Shown: positions 16,926 to 25,821, counted from the first letter of the stretch. The stretch: DNA of 64,000 nucleotides from Corynebacterium kroppenstedtii (GCF_003243515.1 NZ_QFRA01000006.1:71426-135425); one strand, 5' to 3'. Notes: a model not told the origin generated them from the letters alone. A program made the numbers and translations.

Positions 16926-16979
16926 GACCCGTTTTCGGGTCGATGTTATGCCCGGGGATATCTGTTGTTCTCCGGGCAT
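16926..16979 (+). terminator. Double hairpin after glpX
   Basis: Directly after the stop, GACCCG-TTTT-CGGGTC (16926-16941) forms a perfect 6-bp stem. A second stem pairs ATGCCCGG (16948-16955) with CCGGGCAT (16972-16979), extended by three more pairs. There is no T-run, so termination may be weak or factor-assisted. Confidence 0.6.
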
Positions 16980-17165
16980 TCACGCGTACACACAAACCAC
17001 GCGCTTGCCGCATGCCTCGCTGATCTATGACCTACACCACTAGGTTGTATTTTTGGCAACAACGGTCACACATCGAGGCTCCCGATGGGCCATACTTGAA
17101 GTGGCACGAATTCTGCCACTTTGCACATATCCTCATAGCACATATGAAGGTGGGACTTACATAAC

Positions 17166-18569
17166 ATGAGCGATCAGGAATACCGCATCGAACACGACAC
17201 CATGGGTGAAGTCAAGGTTCCGGCCACAGCACTGTGGCGCGCGCAAACCCAACGTGCAGTTCAGAATTTCCCAGTGTCGGGGCGCGACCTCGAACACGCA
17301 CAAATCCGCGCCATGGGCCTACTCAAGGCCGCATGTGCGCAAGTCAATCTTGACCGTGGCCTACTTTCAGAGGAAAAAGGCAAAGCCATCATCGCAGCGG
17401 CCACCGATATTACCGACGGCAAACACGACAAAGAATTTCCTATCGACGTTTTCCAGACCGGCTCCGGTACGTCGTCGAATATGAACACCAACGAGGTTAT
17501 CGCCTCCATCTGTAAGAACAACGGCGTCGAGGTTCACCCGAATGACGACGTCAACATGGGCCAGTCCTCGAACGACACCTTCCCCACCGCAACGCACGTT
17601 GCCACCACGGAAGCCGCCGTTAAGGATCTCATCCCTTCATTGACGACGCTGCACAAGTCGCTGTCGGCCAAGGCGACCGAGTGGGAAGAGGTTGTGAAGT
17701 CCGGACGCACCCACCTGATGGATGCGGTACCGGTGACCTTGGGGCAGGAGTTCTCGGGCTACGCTCGGCAGATCGAAGCTGGCATCGAGCGCGTGAAGGC
17801 CACGCTGCCGCGCGTCGGTGAGCTCCCCATCGGTGGTACGGCCGTCGGAACCGGGCTGAACACCACCGAAGATTTCGGCGACAAAGTCACCGCTGAGCTG
17901 GTAAAACTGACCGGTGTTGAGGAACTGCGTCCTTGCATTAACCACTTTGAGGCTCAGGCGAACCGCGATGGGCTCGTCGAGATGTCGGGCGCGCTGAGGA
18001 GCATCGCCGTCTCCCTCAACAAGATCGCCAACGATATCCGGTGGATGGGCTCCGGCCCGCTGACCGGCCTCGGCGAAATCCACCTTCCTGACCTCCAGCC
18101 GGGCTCGTCGATCATGCCTGGCAAGGTCAACCCGGTCATGTGTGAGACCGCCACTCAGGTTGCATGCCAGGTCATTGGTAACGACGCCGCGATTGCCGCC
18201 GGTGGCATGCAAGGCGCATTCGAGCTGAACGTGTTTATCCCGATGATGGCGCGCAATGTGCTGGAGTCAATCCGCCTGCTGTCCAACACTGCGGTGATCT
18301 TCGCCGAAAAGATGGTGGACGGAATTGAGCCCAACGCTGAGCGCATGCGCACATTGGCTGAGTCCTCGCCATCCATCGTCACTCCGCTCAACAGCGCGAT
18401 CGGTTACGAGGCTGCCGCGAAGGTTGCCAAGACCGCGCTGAAGGAGGGCAAGACTATTCGCCAAACCGTCATTGACCTCGGTTTTGTCGATGGCGAGAAG
18501 CTCACGGAGGAAGAGCTGGATAAGCGCCTCAACGTGCTTGCCATGGCGAATACGGATCGCGATAAGTAA
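17166..18569 (+). CDS. fumC: Class II fumarate hydratase
   Basis: This 467-residue fumarase C interconverts fumarate and L-malate in the TCA cycle as an iron-free homotetramer. Seen: FQTGSGTSSNMNTNEVIA (about residues 97-114), NDDVNMGQSSNDTFPTA (about 125-141), SGRTHLMDAVPVTLGQE (about 178-194), and the superfamily signature GSSIMPGKVNPVMCE (about 317-331), all intact, including the catalytic Ser of the GSS loop. A GGTGGGACT motif lies near the start. It is monocistronic, with its own terminator at 18618-18645. It precedes the TetR/efflux pair and follows glpX in the usual corynebacterial order. Confidence 0.97.
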   Translation: MSDQEYRIEHDTMGEVKVPATALWRAQTQRAVQNFPVSGRDLEHAQIRAMGLLKAACAQVNLDRGLLSEEKGKAIIAAATDITDGKHDKEFPIDVFQTGSGTSSNMNTNEVIASICKNNGVEVHPNDDVNMGQSSNDTFPTATHVATTEAAVKDLIPSLTTLHKSLSAKATEWEEVVKSGRTHLMDAVPVTLGQEFSGYARQIEAGIERVKATLPRVGELPIGGTAVGTGLNTTEDFGDKVTAELVKLTGVEELRPCINHFEAQANRDGLVEMSGALRSIAVSLNKIANDIRWMGSGPLTGLGEIHLPDLQPGSSIMPGKVNPVMCETATQVACQVIGNDAAIAAGGMQGAFELNVFIPMMARNVLESIRLLSNTAVIFAEKMVDGIEPNAERMRTLAESSPSIVTPLNSAIGYEAAAKVAKTALKEGKTIRQTVIDLGFVDGEKLTEEELDKRLNVLAMANTDRDK

Positions 18570-18617
18570 GCGAATGAATCGCTAGTCGCCTACGTCATCT
18601 AGTCGACTGCACACACT

Positions 18618-18645
18618 GGGCCGCCCCTTGAGGGTGGCCCTTTTT
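18618..18645 (+). terminator. Intrinsic terminator of fumC
   Basis: GGGCCGCCC and GGGTGGCCC form a GC-rich stem with one G-T pair around a CTTGA loop, followed by five T residues. Confidence 0.85.
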
Positions 18646-18719
18646 ATGGCCTCCAGAGGCTTCGTCATGACACAGGTCACACTTGAGGGGCTTTTGATTT
18701 CTTTCATACAATGCAGACT

Positions 18720-18749
18720 TATACTAACCGCAACTTTGCACTCAGTGCA
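18720..18749 (+). promoter_or_regulatory. Promoter -10 and palindromic operator of the TetR/efflux pair
   Basis: TATACT (18720-18725) is a good -10 element. TGCACT-C-AGTGCA (18737-18749) is a perfect palindrome with a single central base, lying just downstream of the expected start site and 24 bases before the GTG of the TetR gene. This is the usual place for an autoregulatory TetR operator. Binding is inferred. Confidence 0.6.
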
Positions 18750-18773
18750 TAATTAGGTCTAAGGTTGGCTCTC

Positions 18774-19673
18774 GTGGAAAGCAACCGTAACTACCTCGAC
18801 ACCGAGGGAATTCATGCACCACGGGGGCTTCGGGAACGCAAGCGCTTAGAAACCCTGTGCGCTATCGAAGATCACGCCACTCGGCTTGTCCTCGAAAAAG
18901 GCTATGACAGCGTCACTATCGAGGACATCGTCGACGCAGCGAATATTTCGAAACGCACGTTCTTCAACTACGTCGACTCCAAGGAAATTGCCGTCCTCGG
19001 TCACCCTGTTGTTGACATTCCGGATGAAGAACGAAAAGAATTCCTAGCTGCCGATCCGCAACATGTGACGGTGGCCTTGGTGGACCTCATCCTCCAGACA
19101 AGTTTCGCGTCGCGCGGCCGCAGTGACGAGTTCTCAGCGCTGCTGCGTAGCCGTCGGAAGGAGATCATCCGCGATAACCCTAATGTCGCAGCTCCGCTTT
19201 TTGGACTGACTATCCAACGCTTCCACAACATCGTGGAACTGGTCGACGAATTTTTCAATCTCCACCCGGAGCGTCGATCGCTTCCACAAACTGCTTTTCC
19301 GAGCACAGAGAACACAGGTGGCGTATCTGAGGAAGCCGTCACCCTGACAATGCTGTGCCAAGACGCCGTCCGGATCGGAACGCTCCGGTGGACTAGACAA
19401 CCCGATGGCACCAATGGGCATCGTCGCCTCCGCGATTGCTGCCTGGGCGCTTTCACCCTGTTCTACGACGTTTTAGGAGCTCCTCCCCCAGAATGTTTGG
19501 CCAGCACGACGCCACCGAGTGCAGCGTCGGAAAGAAAAAGCAGTGACGACATCAATCTGGACATCACTGACGACCACTCAACTAACGTCGACAAACAAAC
19601 CAACAGCAAACAGAACGTCGACAAGAAAAATAAAAACAACAACAACGACGACGAACGTAACGATGAGAAATGA
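18774..19673 (+). CDS. TetR-family regulator with a long Asn/Asp/Lys tail
   Basis: The HTH region shows ATRLVLEKGYDSVTIEDIVD and AANISKRTFFNYVDSKE (about residues 37-75 from the GTG at 18774), a standard TetR DNA-binding domain. GTG 18774 is preferred over an in-frame TTG at 18765 because AAGG lies nine bases before it. Residues about 80-245 are helical and should hold the ligand pocket. The last 45 residues are hydrophilic and of low complexity, with runs of Asn, Asp and Lys, not typical for the family. The efflux gene starts 14 bases after its stop, so the two are one operon, probably repressed by this protein at the palindrome 18737-18749 and relieved by a pump substrate. Confidence 0.88.
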   Translation: MESNRNYLDTEGIHAPRGLRERKRLETLCAIEDHATRLVLEKGYDSVTIEDIVDAANISKRTFFNYVDSKEIAVLGHPVVDIPDEERKEFLAADPQHVTVALVDLILQTSFASRGRSDEFSALLRSRRKEIIRDNPNVAAPLFGLTIQRFHNIVELVDEFFNLHPERRSLPQTAFPSTENTGGVSEEAVTLTMLCQDAVRIGTLRWTRQPDGTNGHRRLRDCCLGAFTLFYDVLGAPPPECLASTTPPSAASERKSSDDINLDITDDHSTNVDKQTNSKQNVDKKNKNNNNDDERNDEK

Positions 19674-19687
19674 GAGGATGATGCACA

Positions 19688-21373
19688 GTGTGTAAACACA
19701 ATGGCGCACACAGCGACGCCACCAGCGACAACGCTGTGAACACGTCCGGGCAGCACCTATCCAGCCGTGTGATTACGCCGGAATCAGTGAAAGACATTGA
19801 TTCGCCGGCAGATCAGACATCACCAACCACTGAGAGAACATCCTCCACACCGAAGAATAAGAGCAACATCCCTGCGGTCATGGTGGCCATCATGTCCGCC
19901 ATGCTGCTGGCGAGCTTGGACCAGATGCTGTTCTCAACGGCCCTCCCGACGATCGTCGGTGACCTCGGTGGCGTCGAGCACATGTCGTGGGTCATTACGT
20001 CCTACCTGCTGTGTCAGACGATTATGATGCCGATCTACGGCAAACTCGGTGATCAAATCGGCCGCAAACCGATCTTCGTCGGCGCGATTGCTATCTTCCT
20101 TATCGGGTCGATCATCGGTGGACTCTCACAGTCGATGGCGCAGCTGATCATCGGCCGCGGTATCCAAGGCCTCGGCGGTGGCGGACTCATGATCCTCTCG
20201 CAGGCGATTATGGCCGACGTCGTTCCCCCTCGTGAACGCGGTAAGTACGCGGGCTGGATGGGATCCGTTTTCGGTGTGTCCTCAGTGCTCGGCCCCGTGC
20301 TTGGTGGTTGGTTCACGGACGGCCCCGGATGGCGATGGGCTTTCTGGATTAACCTGCCTGTCGGCCTTCTCGCCGTTGCCATTGCACTGTTCGCTCTGAA
20401 GCTGCCGAAGCGCGGCACGGGACTAAAGCTCGATTACCTCGGCATTATCTTCATGGCGACGTCCGCATCGTGTCTGATCCTCTTCACGTCGTGGGGCGGA
20501 AACCAGTACTCCTGGAGCTCACCCACGATCATCGGTCTGGAGATCGGAACCGTCGTTGCGGCCGCAATCTTCGTCTTCATCGAATTGCGCGCTAAAGATC
20601 CGCTGATCCCGATGTCGCTGTTCAAGAACCGCAACTTCAACCTGGTCACCCTGGGCGGTCTGTGCGTCGGCATCGTGATGTTCGGCGTCATGAGCTACAT
20701 GCCCACCTACTTCCAGATGGTCCACAACATGAACCCGACCACCTCCGGTTTCATGATGATCTCCATGATGGTCGGATTGATGGGAACGTCCATCGGGTTG
20801 GGCAATGTTGTCACCCGAACCGGCAAATACCGGATCTATCCCCCTATCGGCATGCTCATCGTGGTTGCCTCGTGTGTGCTTCTGCACCGGATCACCGTTG
20901 ATACCTCGCTGTGGTACCTCGGCCTGTGCCTCTTCATCATGGGTGTTGGCCTGGGTATGACCATGCAGATCCTGATCCTGGTGGTCCAGAACTCATTCCC
21001 GATCCAAAAGGTCGGCGTTGCCACAGGAAGCAACACCTTCTTCCGCCAGATCGGTTCGTCACTCGGCTCTGCTCTGGTCGGCGGGATTTTCACCAACCGC
21101 ATTAGTGAGCTGGTCGCGGACCGTATGCCAGCTGCCATGGCACAGCTTCCGCCGGAGGTACAGCAGAAGTTCGGACAACAATCGAGTGGGCTCGACGCCG
21201 ATAGCCTCACGCCTGAACTCGTTGGTTCGCTGCCTGGTCCGCTCAAGGACATGTTCATGGGAGCCTACAACGACGCGTTAACTCCGGTGTTCATCGTTGT
21301 GATCCCGTTCGCCGTTCTCGCATTCATCTTGTTCGCCCTCGTCCGCGAAGAGAAGCTGCGGAACTCGGTGTAA
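19688..21373 (+). CDS. DHA2-type MFS drug exporter (14 helices)
   Basis: This 561-residue proton-driven exporter belongs to the EmrB/QacA (DHA2) group. GTG 19688 follows GAGAGG. After a polar N-terminus of about 55 residues come 14 membrane helices. Motif A reads GKLGDQIGRKPIFV (about residues 117-130), the R motif region is GRGIQGLGGGGLMILSQAI, and motif C is SVFGVSSVLGPVLGGWFTDG, which marks antiporters. WRWAFWINLPVGLLA is the DHA2 signature. The regulator just upstream implies induction by its substrate, probably a lipophilic cation or an antimicrobial; the substrate is not knowable from sequence. No terminator with a T-run was found, but a large inverted repeat lies downstream at 21456-21485. 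Confidence 0.92.
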   Translation: MCKHNGAHSDATSDNAVNTSGQHLSSRVITPESVKDIDSPADQTSPTTERTSSTPKNKSNIPAVMVAIMSAMLLASLDQMLFSTALPTIVGDLGGVEHMSWVITSYLLCQTIMMPIYGKLGDQIGRKPIFVGAIAIFLIGSIIGGLSQSMAQLIIGRGIQGLGGGGLMILSQAIMADVVPPRERGKYAGWMGSVFGVSSVLGPVLGGWFTDGPGWRWAFWINLPVGLLAVAIALFALKLPKRGTGLKLDYLGIIFMATSASCLILFTSWGGNQYSWSSPTIIGLEIGTVVAAAIFVFIELRAKDPLIPMSLFKNRNFNLVTLGGLCVGIVMFGVMSYMPTYFQMVHNMNPTTSGFMMISMMVGLMGTSIGLGNVVTRTGKYRIYPPIGMLIVVASCVLLHRITVDTSLWYLGLCLFIMGVGLGMTMQILILVVQNSFPIQKVGVATGSNTFFRQIGSSLGSALVGGIFTNRISELVADRMPAAMAQLPPEVQQKFGQQSSGLDADSLTPELVGSLPGPLKDMFMGAYNDALTPVFIVVIPFAVLAFILFALVREEKLRNSV

Positions 21374-21755
21374 AGACGTGGTGTAAATACAACGCTGCTA
21401 TAGAACGGCCCCTCGCGCGTCGGCACAACCCGTATTGTGTCAGCGCGCGATTTTGGGTTATACGACAAATATTTGTCCGTATACCGGAAAACTGCGGGGA
21501 AATATGCGGGGTGCGTGGCAAAACTGCGGGGGATATGGCCAAAAATGGCCGAAAATTGACCGTATACCCCCGCACTTTTATTCGAAGCGGATATATGGTT
21601 GCCGAGCATATATTTTAATTTTGCCTAGATCAAAGGCCAGAAACCACCGGGCTCGGAAACACTTTCTTTCGTATTACCCGCGATTATTTGCCGACGGTAT
21701 TGCGCAGCCACGGGTTGTTGCGCCGGCCGGCCTTATGGTGCCCGCCCGGGGTGTT
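21374..21755. repeat. Gene-free interval with inverted and direct repeats
   Basis: This gap lies between convergent genes. A 30-base near-palindrome (21456-21485) is centred on the perfect 14-mer GACAAATATTTGTC (21464-21477). CCGTATAC occurs at 21477-21484 and again at 21560-21567. AAAACTGCGGGG occurs twice, at 21488-21499 and 21520-21531. TGCGGGG occurs three times in direct orientation, and its reverse complement CCCCGCA lies at about 21567-21573. No protein was recognised in any frame. Roles could include termination, a regulator-binding array or a small RNA. Confidence 0.5.
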
Positions 21756-22262
21756 CTACAGCAGCTTTTCGTAAATTGCGCACTGGCGGTATTGGTCCGA
21801 CCACGGACCGTAATCCATCCACCCGTGCCGCTGGAGTGTGCCCACTTTCCTGAACCCCACCTTCGCGTGGAGGGCTTGAGACGCGGAGTTGTCCTCAAAA
21901 ATCCATCCGGTGATGGTCCACGCGCCCCACTCCTTTGCCTTCGCAGCGGAGTGCTCCAGAAGAGCAGCCCCTACTCCACGTCCCGACGAAGCCGGATCAA
22001 TATAAATCGAATCCTCGAGGAAACCAGTCAAGGACGGCCGATGATAGAACGGCATGAGGGCAACCCACCCGAGAATCTTCCCCTCATCTTCCGCGACGAA
22101 ACACAGCTCAGGGATCTTCTTGTCGACGAACTCCTCCCACGTGACCGGAGACGCTTCATATGCACCGTTGCCTGTATCGAGCCCGGCCTGGTGGATACGT
22201 GCCACGTCTGGATAATCGTCGCGCGTCATAGGGCGGATAGTTCCTGTGAACGATGCTGTCAT
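21756..22262 (-). CDS. GNAT acetyltransferase, phosphinothricin/MnaT-like
   Basis: This 168-residue N-acetyltransferase resembles the Pat/YncA group, which acetylates phosphinothricin-like amino acids or methionine sulfone/sulfoximine. Seen: IRPMTRDDYPDVARIHQAGL (residues 9-28), ASPVTWEEFV, LGWVALMPFYHRP (about 64-76), EDSIYIDPASSGRGVGAALL (about 83-102), where SGRGVG is the acetyl-CoA phosphate loop, and NSASQALHAKVGFRKVGTL (about 125-143). It is complete and alone, separated by about 50 bases from the next minus-strand gene. The real substrate is not certain; many members with this pattern are generalists. Confidence 0.88.
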   Translation of the reverse strand: MTASFTGTIRPMTRDDYPDVARIHQAGLDTGNGAYEASPVTWEEFVDKKIPELCFVAEDEGKILGWVALMPFYHRPSLTGFLEDSIYIDPASSGRGVGAALLEHSAAKAKEWGAWTITGWIFEDNSASQALHAKVGFRKVGTLQRHGWMDYGPWSDQYRQCAIYEKLL

Positions 22263-22315
22263 AACGCTCTATTGTTCCATCCCGTACAGACGTCCCGTGC
22301 ACACGTCCCAGGACG

Positions 22316-22933
22316 CTATCGCGACGACCGAGCCGTGCGCCCCCGCACGATCCCGACGAGGTTCTGGATGTCGCGGTTGTCACGGGATTGCAACCACACC
22401 ATGGCCAGCCGTGTCGGGCGCCCATCGCTCAAGACAACGTCTTTCACCCCGCGCTTATTGATTACCCGCAACAACGGGCGGGGTGCGATAACAACACCGA
22501 CGTTCGCTGCGACAACCTCAAGCGCAGAGCGGACGTCGGCAATATCGACTCGGAAGTCAGGCGGCTGCGGTGCCCACATGATCTTTTCGTCCTCCAGATC
22601 ATGCAAACTGACCTCCGGAAACAGTGCGATGGGGTTGTCCTTGGGGACTGCGACACCGGGCTGTTCTTCGTACAACTCGATGAGGTGGATCGATTGACCC
22701 CTCGCTTCAGCATCCTTAACGACGCCCTCCCGTCCGCGACTATCCATGCGGACGAATGCTACATCGGCCTTCCCGTGCAGGACATAAGGAAGTGGATTAT
22801 CAGCGGCGGCCGACGCAATGCGCACACGACGATTCGCACCACGTGACGCACCACCGTGGCGGTCATCAAAACGGCGGAACCATTTGTCGGGAAGAAGTCC
22901 CGGAACGAAGGCGACCTTGAGGTATTCGGTCAT
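22316..22933 (-). CDS. LysR-type effector-binding domain protein without HTH
   Basis: This 205-residue protein resembles only the periplasmic-binding-like C-terminal half of LysR regulators. Seen: LKVAFVPGLLPDKWFRRF (residues 5-22), VLHGKADVAFVRMD (about 50-63), AVPKDNPIALFPEVSLHDL, and VVAANVGVVIAPRPLLRV (about 153-170). ATG 22933 is chosen because the similarity starts right there. Without a DNA-binding domain it may act as a small-molecule sensor or binding partner. It is divergent from a DUF5997 gene with 118 bases between the starts; this pair recurs in actinobacteria, so the two may work together. The function is unknown. Confidence 0.78.
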   Translation of the reverse strand: MTEYLKVAFVPGLLPDKWFRRFDDRHGGASRGANRRVRIASAAADNPLPYVLHGKADVAFVRMDSRGREGVVKDAEARGQSIHLIELYEEQPGVAVPKDNPIALFPEVSLHDLEDEKIMWAPQPPDFRVDIADVRSALEVVAANVGVVIAPRPLLRVINKRGVKDVVLSDGRPTRLAMVWLQSRDNRDIQNLVGIVRGRTARSSR

Positions 22934-23051
22934 GAACAGATCGTAACGTACGACGCCCACGCCCGGCGCGGAGAGGAACTCGAACTTGAGAGGAACAACG
23001 CAGTGCCGAGAGCGTCGGGATAGGAACTGGTTATGCATTACTCTGGTGCGC

Positions 23052-23456
23052 ATGAACGATACTCATTCGCATAGTGATCACACGTCCGGGGCGCAGCCAT
23101 CAAGTACTCGTATGAAGCCCATGACGGCGGCGAAGAAGCTCAATATTTTTCTCCCTGCCACACCGGAGGAGTTCCAGAAGACGGCACTTACCCATGATGA
23201 ATTCGTGGGTTTACAGAACAATCCACCTCAGTGGTTGAAAGATTTGCGGGCGAATGGGCCTCATCCTCGGGCGGAAGTTGCGCGGAAGCTCAGCGTCACT
23301 GCTGCAGCATTGAAGCGCAATGACATGGATAAGCCGCTCACTACTGCCGAAATTAACGACCTTCTCAATGATCGCCCGGAGTGGCTAGAGGAAGAGCGGA
23401 AGTCGTTGGCAGAGGAACGCGAGCGTCGTCACACTGCAAACGAAAACCATAAGTAA
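23052..23456 (+). CDS. DUF5997 family protein
   Basis: This 134-residue soluble, charged protein is of unknown function. The conserved core is MTAAKKLNIFLPATPEEFQ (about residues 24-42), PPQWLKDLRANGPHPRAEVA (about 57-76) and LTTAEINDLLNDRPEWLEEE (about 95-114). No catalytic motif is visible. ATG 23052 has no Shine-Dalgarno sequence; TACTCT lies eight bases upstream (23039-23044), so the mRNA may be leaderless. It is divergent from the LysR-effector-domain gene and convergent with the broken enoyl-CoA hydratase, with about 20 bases between the ends. Confidence 0.75.
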   Translation: MNDTHSHSDHTSGAQPSSTRMKPMTAAKKLNIFLPATPEEFQKTALTHDEFVGLQNNPPQWLKDLRANGPHPRAEVARKLSVTAAALKRNDMDKPLTTAEINDLLNDRPEWLEEERKSLAEERERRHTANENHK

Positions 23457-23475
23457 TGCGTGTAGGGTGGCGCTA

Positions 23476-24301
23476 CTAGCGCCCTTTGAACTGGGGTTTC
23501 TCTTTTCGACGAATGATCGCACTGCCTCTTGATGGTCTTCTGTGAAAGCTAGGCGCGCCTGAGCATCCGCCTCCCTGGTAGCCGCGGCCATCACAGCCTG
23601 CTCGTCTCTCACCAGGCTTTTGATTTCGCAGAACGACTTCGTTGGGCCATTCGCCAACGCTAGAGCGAACTTCGTCGCCGCCTCGTCAGCTCGGTGGTCG
23701 TCGGTGACCTCGGTGACAAGTCCCAGGTCATACGCGCGCTCAGCTGTCAGCTGCTGGTCGCGACACAACAAATCCAGAGCCTTGGCAGGTCCGACGATGG
23801 ATGTGAGTGGTGAGATAGCCCGCAATCGGAGGCCAATCCAACGCCGGCGAAGGAGCCTGTGAAAGATGCCGTTCGGGAGGCAATGCGGAAGTCACAATTC
23901 AAAGCTAAGGACCACCCCGCGCCGGCCGCTGGCCCAGAAATAGCCGCGACAACAGGGACTTTGATGGCGAGCAGGGCCTCGACCATGGGGTTGTATTCGT
24001 CGACAACCTTGCCCATCTTCTGCCCCGTGGACAAGTCCTGGAGATGCTCCCTGAGGTCTTGCCCGACGCAGAAGGACTTCCTCTCGGCGGTGATAAGCAC
24101 GGCGCGGACGCTCGGGTCAGTGGCCGCTTCAAACTCTTCGCGGAGACGCGTTCGAAGTGCCTTATTGATGGCGTTATATCCTTCTGGCCGCCGCAGCGTG
24201 ATCACACGCACAACGCCAGAGGCAGCCTCGGCTGCACTTGTTGGTTGTGCTGTCTCAACATCCAGGTTCTCGACGCCCACCACGTCTTGTTCGTCCGACA
24301 T
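23476..24301 (-). pseudogene. Enoyl-CoA hydratase/isomerase, two frameshifts
   Basis: This is a crotonase-superfamily gene of about 275 codons. The first part (ATG 24301) has ITLRRPEGYNAINKALRTRL, SFCVGQDLREHLQD, VPVVAAISGPAAGAGWSLAL (oxyanion loop) and SFAGVGLASDCGLS. One base is then missing near 23808, since the next frame resumes LTSIVGPAKALDLL and continues to VRSFVEKR. A second base is missing near 23500: the third frame gives KPQFKGR and a stop at 23476-23478, the standard end of the family. With both restored the protein would be complete. The pair with the acyl-CoA dehydrogenase 65 bases upstream points to fatty-acid or other acyl-CoA breakdown (PaaG/EchA type). Confidence 0.85.
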
Positions 24302-24366
24302 AACAGCCTTTCTGGTTGCCGTGGGGCATGGGGAGCCAGCTCACCGCACCGTGGTTTGGTCGTACC

Positions 24367-25542
24367 TTATTTGCCAGCGCCCTTGGCAAGGCGACGAGCA
24401 ATGATTTCCTTCATGATTTCGTTCGGGCCACCGTAGATTGGCTGCACGCGCGTATCCAGGTAATGCGTGGCGATGGGGTATTCCATCATGAAGCCATAGC
24501 CACCATGCATTTGCAGCGCGTTGTTCACCACTTCGACCTGCAGATCCGTGGTCCACCACTTGGCCATCGCCGCAGTTGTCTCATCAAGTTCGCCCTTGAC
24601 TTTTGTCTCAATGCAGGCGTCGACGAATGACTGAGCAGCTTGGATCTTGGTTGCCATCTCAGCGAGCATCCACCCGTAGGCCTGGTGGTCGACCAGTCGT
24701 TTGCCGAAGGTCTTACGGTCCTGGCTGTGCTGATAGACGAGGTCGAAAGCGCGGCGCGAGGTTGCTACAGAGCCAACGGCAATGGATAGCCGCTCTTGCG
24801 CCAAGTTGTGCCTCAGGTAACCGAAACCGGCACCTTCCTCACCGAGGAGGTTCTCAGCGGGAACGGTGACGTTTTCAAAGGACAACTCCGCGGTGTCCTG
24901 CGCCTTAAGGCCAACTTTCTTCAGCGGCCCCGTCTTGGTGTACCCCTCCATACCGTCCTCAACAATGAGGAGCGAAACACCGGCGCGGCCCTTTTCAGGG
25001 GCAGTGACGGCCACGATAATCGTGAAGTCTGCTTGGACGCCATTGGAGATGAATGTCTTGGCACCATTCACGATGTAGCTACCGTCGGCGTCTTTCTTAG
25101 CAAGCGTGCGGATTCCCGCCAGGTCAGCTCCGGCACCCGGCTCCGTCATAGCGATAGCGGCGATCTTCTCACCAGCACAGAGTGGACGCAGGAAGCGCTC
25201 TTTTTGCTCGTCATCGGCGAAGCGCTCGAGGTAAGGAACGACCAAGTCATTGATCGTCTGCACAGAGACAATGACCGAACCACAATCGGACTGGGCCAGC
25301 TCTTCCGAGAGGATGGCGTTAAATCGCCAGTCGTCCATGCCTCCACCGCCGAATTTTTCGTCGGCAGTAATACCTAAAAGTCCGAGTTCACCGGCTTTTT
25401 TGTACATGCCGCGGTCGCAATAGCCCTGTTCATGCCACTGATCAACATGAGGGGTGATTTCCTTGGCGACGAAATCGCGGGCGGTTTCACGAAACATCTT
25501 GTGCTCGTCATCGAAAATCGTGCGAGGTAAGAAGTTCTTCAT
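24367..25542 (-). CDS. Acyl-CoA dehydrogenase
   Basis: This 391-residue flavoenzyme oxidises acyl-CoA to trans-2-enoyl-CoA, passing electrons to ETF. Seen: MFRETARDFVAKEITPHVDQ (residues 16-35), IAAIAMTEPGAGADLAGI (about 130-147, FAD signature), VNGAKTFISNGVQADF (about 158-173), AQERLSIAVGSVATSRRAFD (about 245-264), RKTFGKRLVDHQ, and MHGGYGFMMEYPIATHYLD (about 348-366). The motif usually IYEGT is IYGGPNEIMKE, so the base Glu is not in the short-chain position, as in many actinobacterial long-chain members. GGAG lies ten bases before ATG 25542. It is transcribed with the broken hydratase downstream. Confidence 0.93.
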   Translation of the reverse strand: MKNFLPRTIFDDEHKMFRETARDFVAKEITPHVDQWHEQGYCDRGMYKKAGELGLLGITADEKFGGGGMDDWRFNAILSEELAQSDCGSVIVSVQTINDLVVPYLERFADDEQKERFLRPLCAGEKIAAIAMTEPGAGADLAGIRTLAKKDADGSYIVNGAKTFISNGVQADFTIIVAVTAPEKGRAGVSLLIVEDGMEGYTKTGPLKKVGLKAQDTAELSFENVTVPAENLLGEEGAGFGYLRHNLAQERLSIAVGSVATSRRAFDLVYQHSQDRKTFGKRLVDHQAYGWMLAEMATKIQAAQSFVDACIETKVKGELDETTAAMAKWWTTDLQVEVVNNALQMHGGYGFMMEYPIATHYLDTRVQPIYGGPNEIMKEIIARRLAKGAGK

Positions 25543-25821
25543 GGGATATGCGCTCCTTATCTGTCCTTTTTGTGATTAGCAGCAGTTTTCGAGGTCTGAC
25601 AGTGACCGCGACGTGAACACTACTTTAGGTGGTAGGTCATGATTTACATGCGATCGTAACCCATGTCACAGTATCGCGAGGGCTATTTATCAATCACGAC
25701 ATGGCGAGATAAGAAGGCCGGGGGTAAAAATTACCCCCGGATTAGATTGTCCAAAATCCCACTGACCAGGTGATTTCAATTATTGATACAAATAAGTTGC
25801 TTAAATCATTGACGGATTGCT
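25543..25821. other. Gene-free interval upstream of the acyl-CoA dehydrogenase
   Basis: Between the dehydrogenase start and the DtxR-type promoter no coding region is seen. It should hold the dehydrogenase promoter, and it contains the palindrome described at 25718-25740. Confidence 0.5.
25718..25740. promoter_or_regulatory. Perfect 10-bp-arm palindrome
   Basis: CCGGGGGTAA and TTACCCCCGG flank AAA, giving a perfect stem with a 3-base loop. There is no T-run. It lies about 175 bases upstream of the acyl-CoA dehydrogenase start and about 70 bases upstream of the DtxR-type promoter. It may be an operator (for example of a fatty-acid regulator) or a hairpin. Confidence 0.45.

Noticed and set aside
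21435..22697. 420-codon plus-strand reading frame
   Set aside because: It is antisense to clear GNAT and LysR-domain genes, starts in a repeat block and has no family motif.
22998..23051. Longer DUF5997 start at 22986
   Set aside because: The extra residues are Arg/Cys-rich without family match and overlap the divergent promoter.
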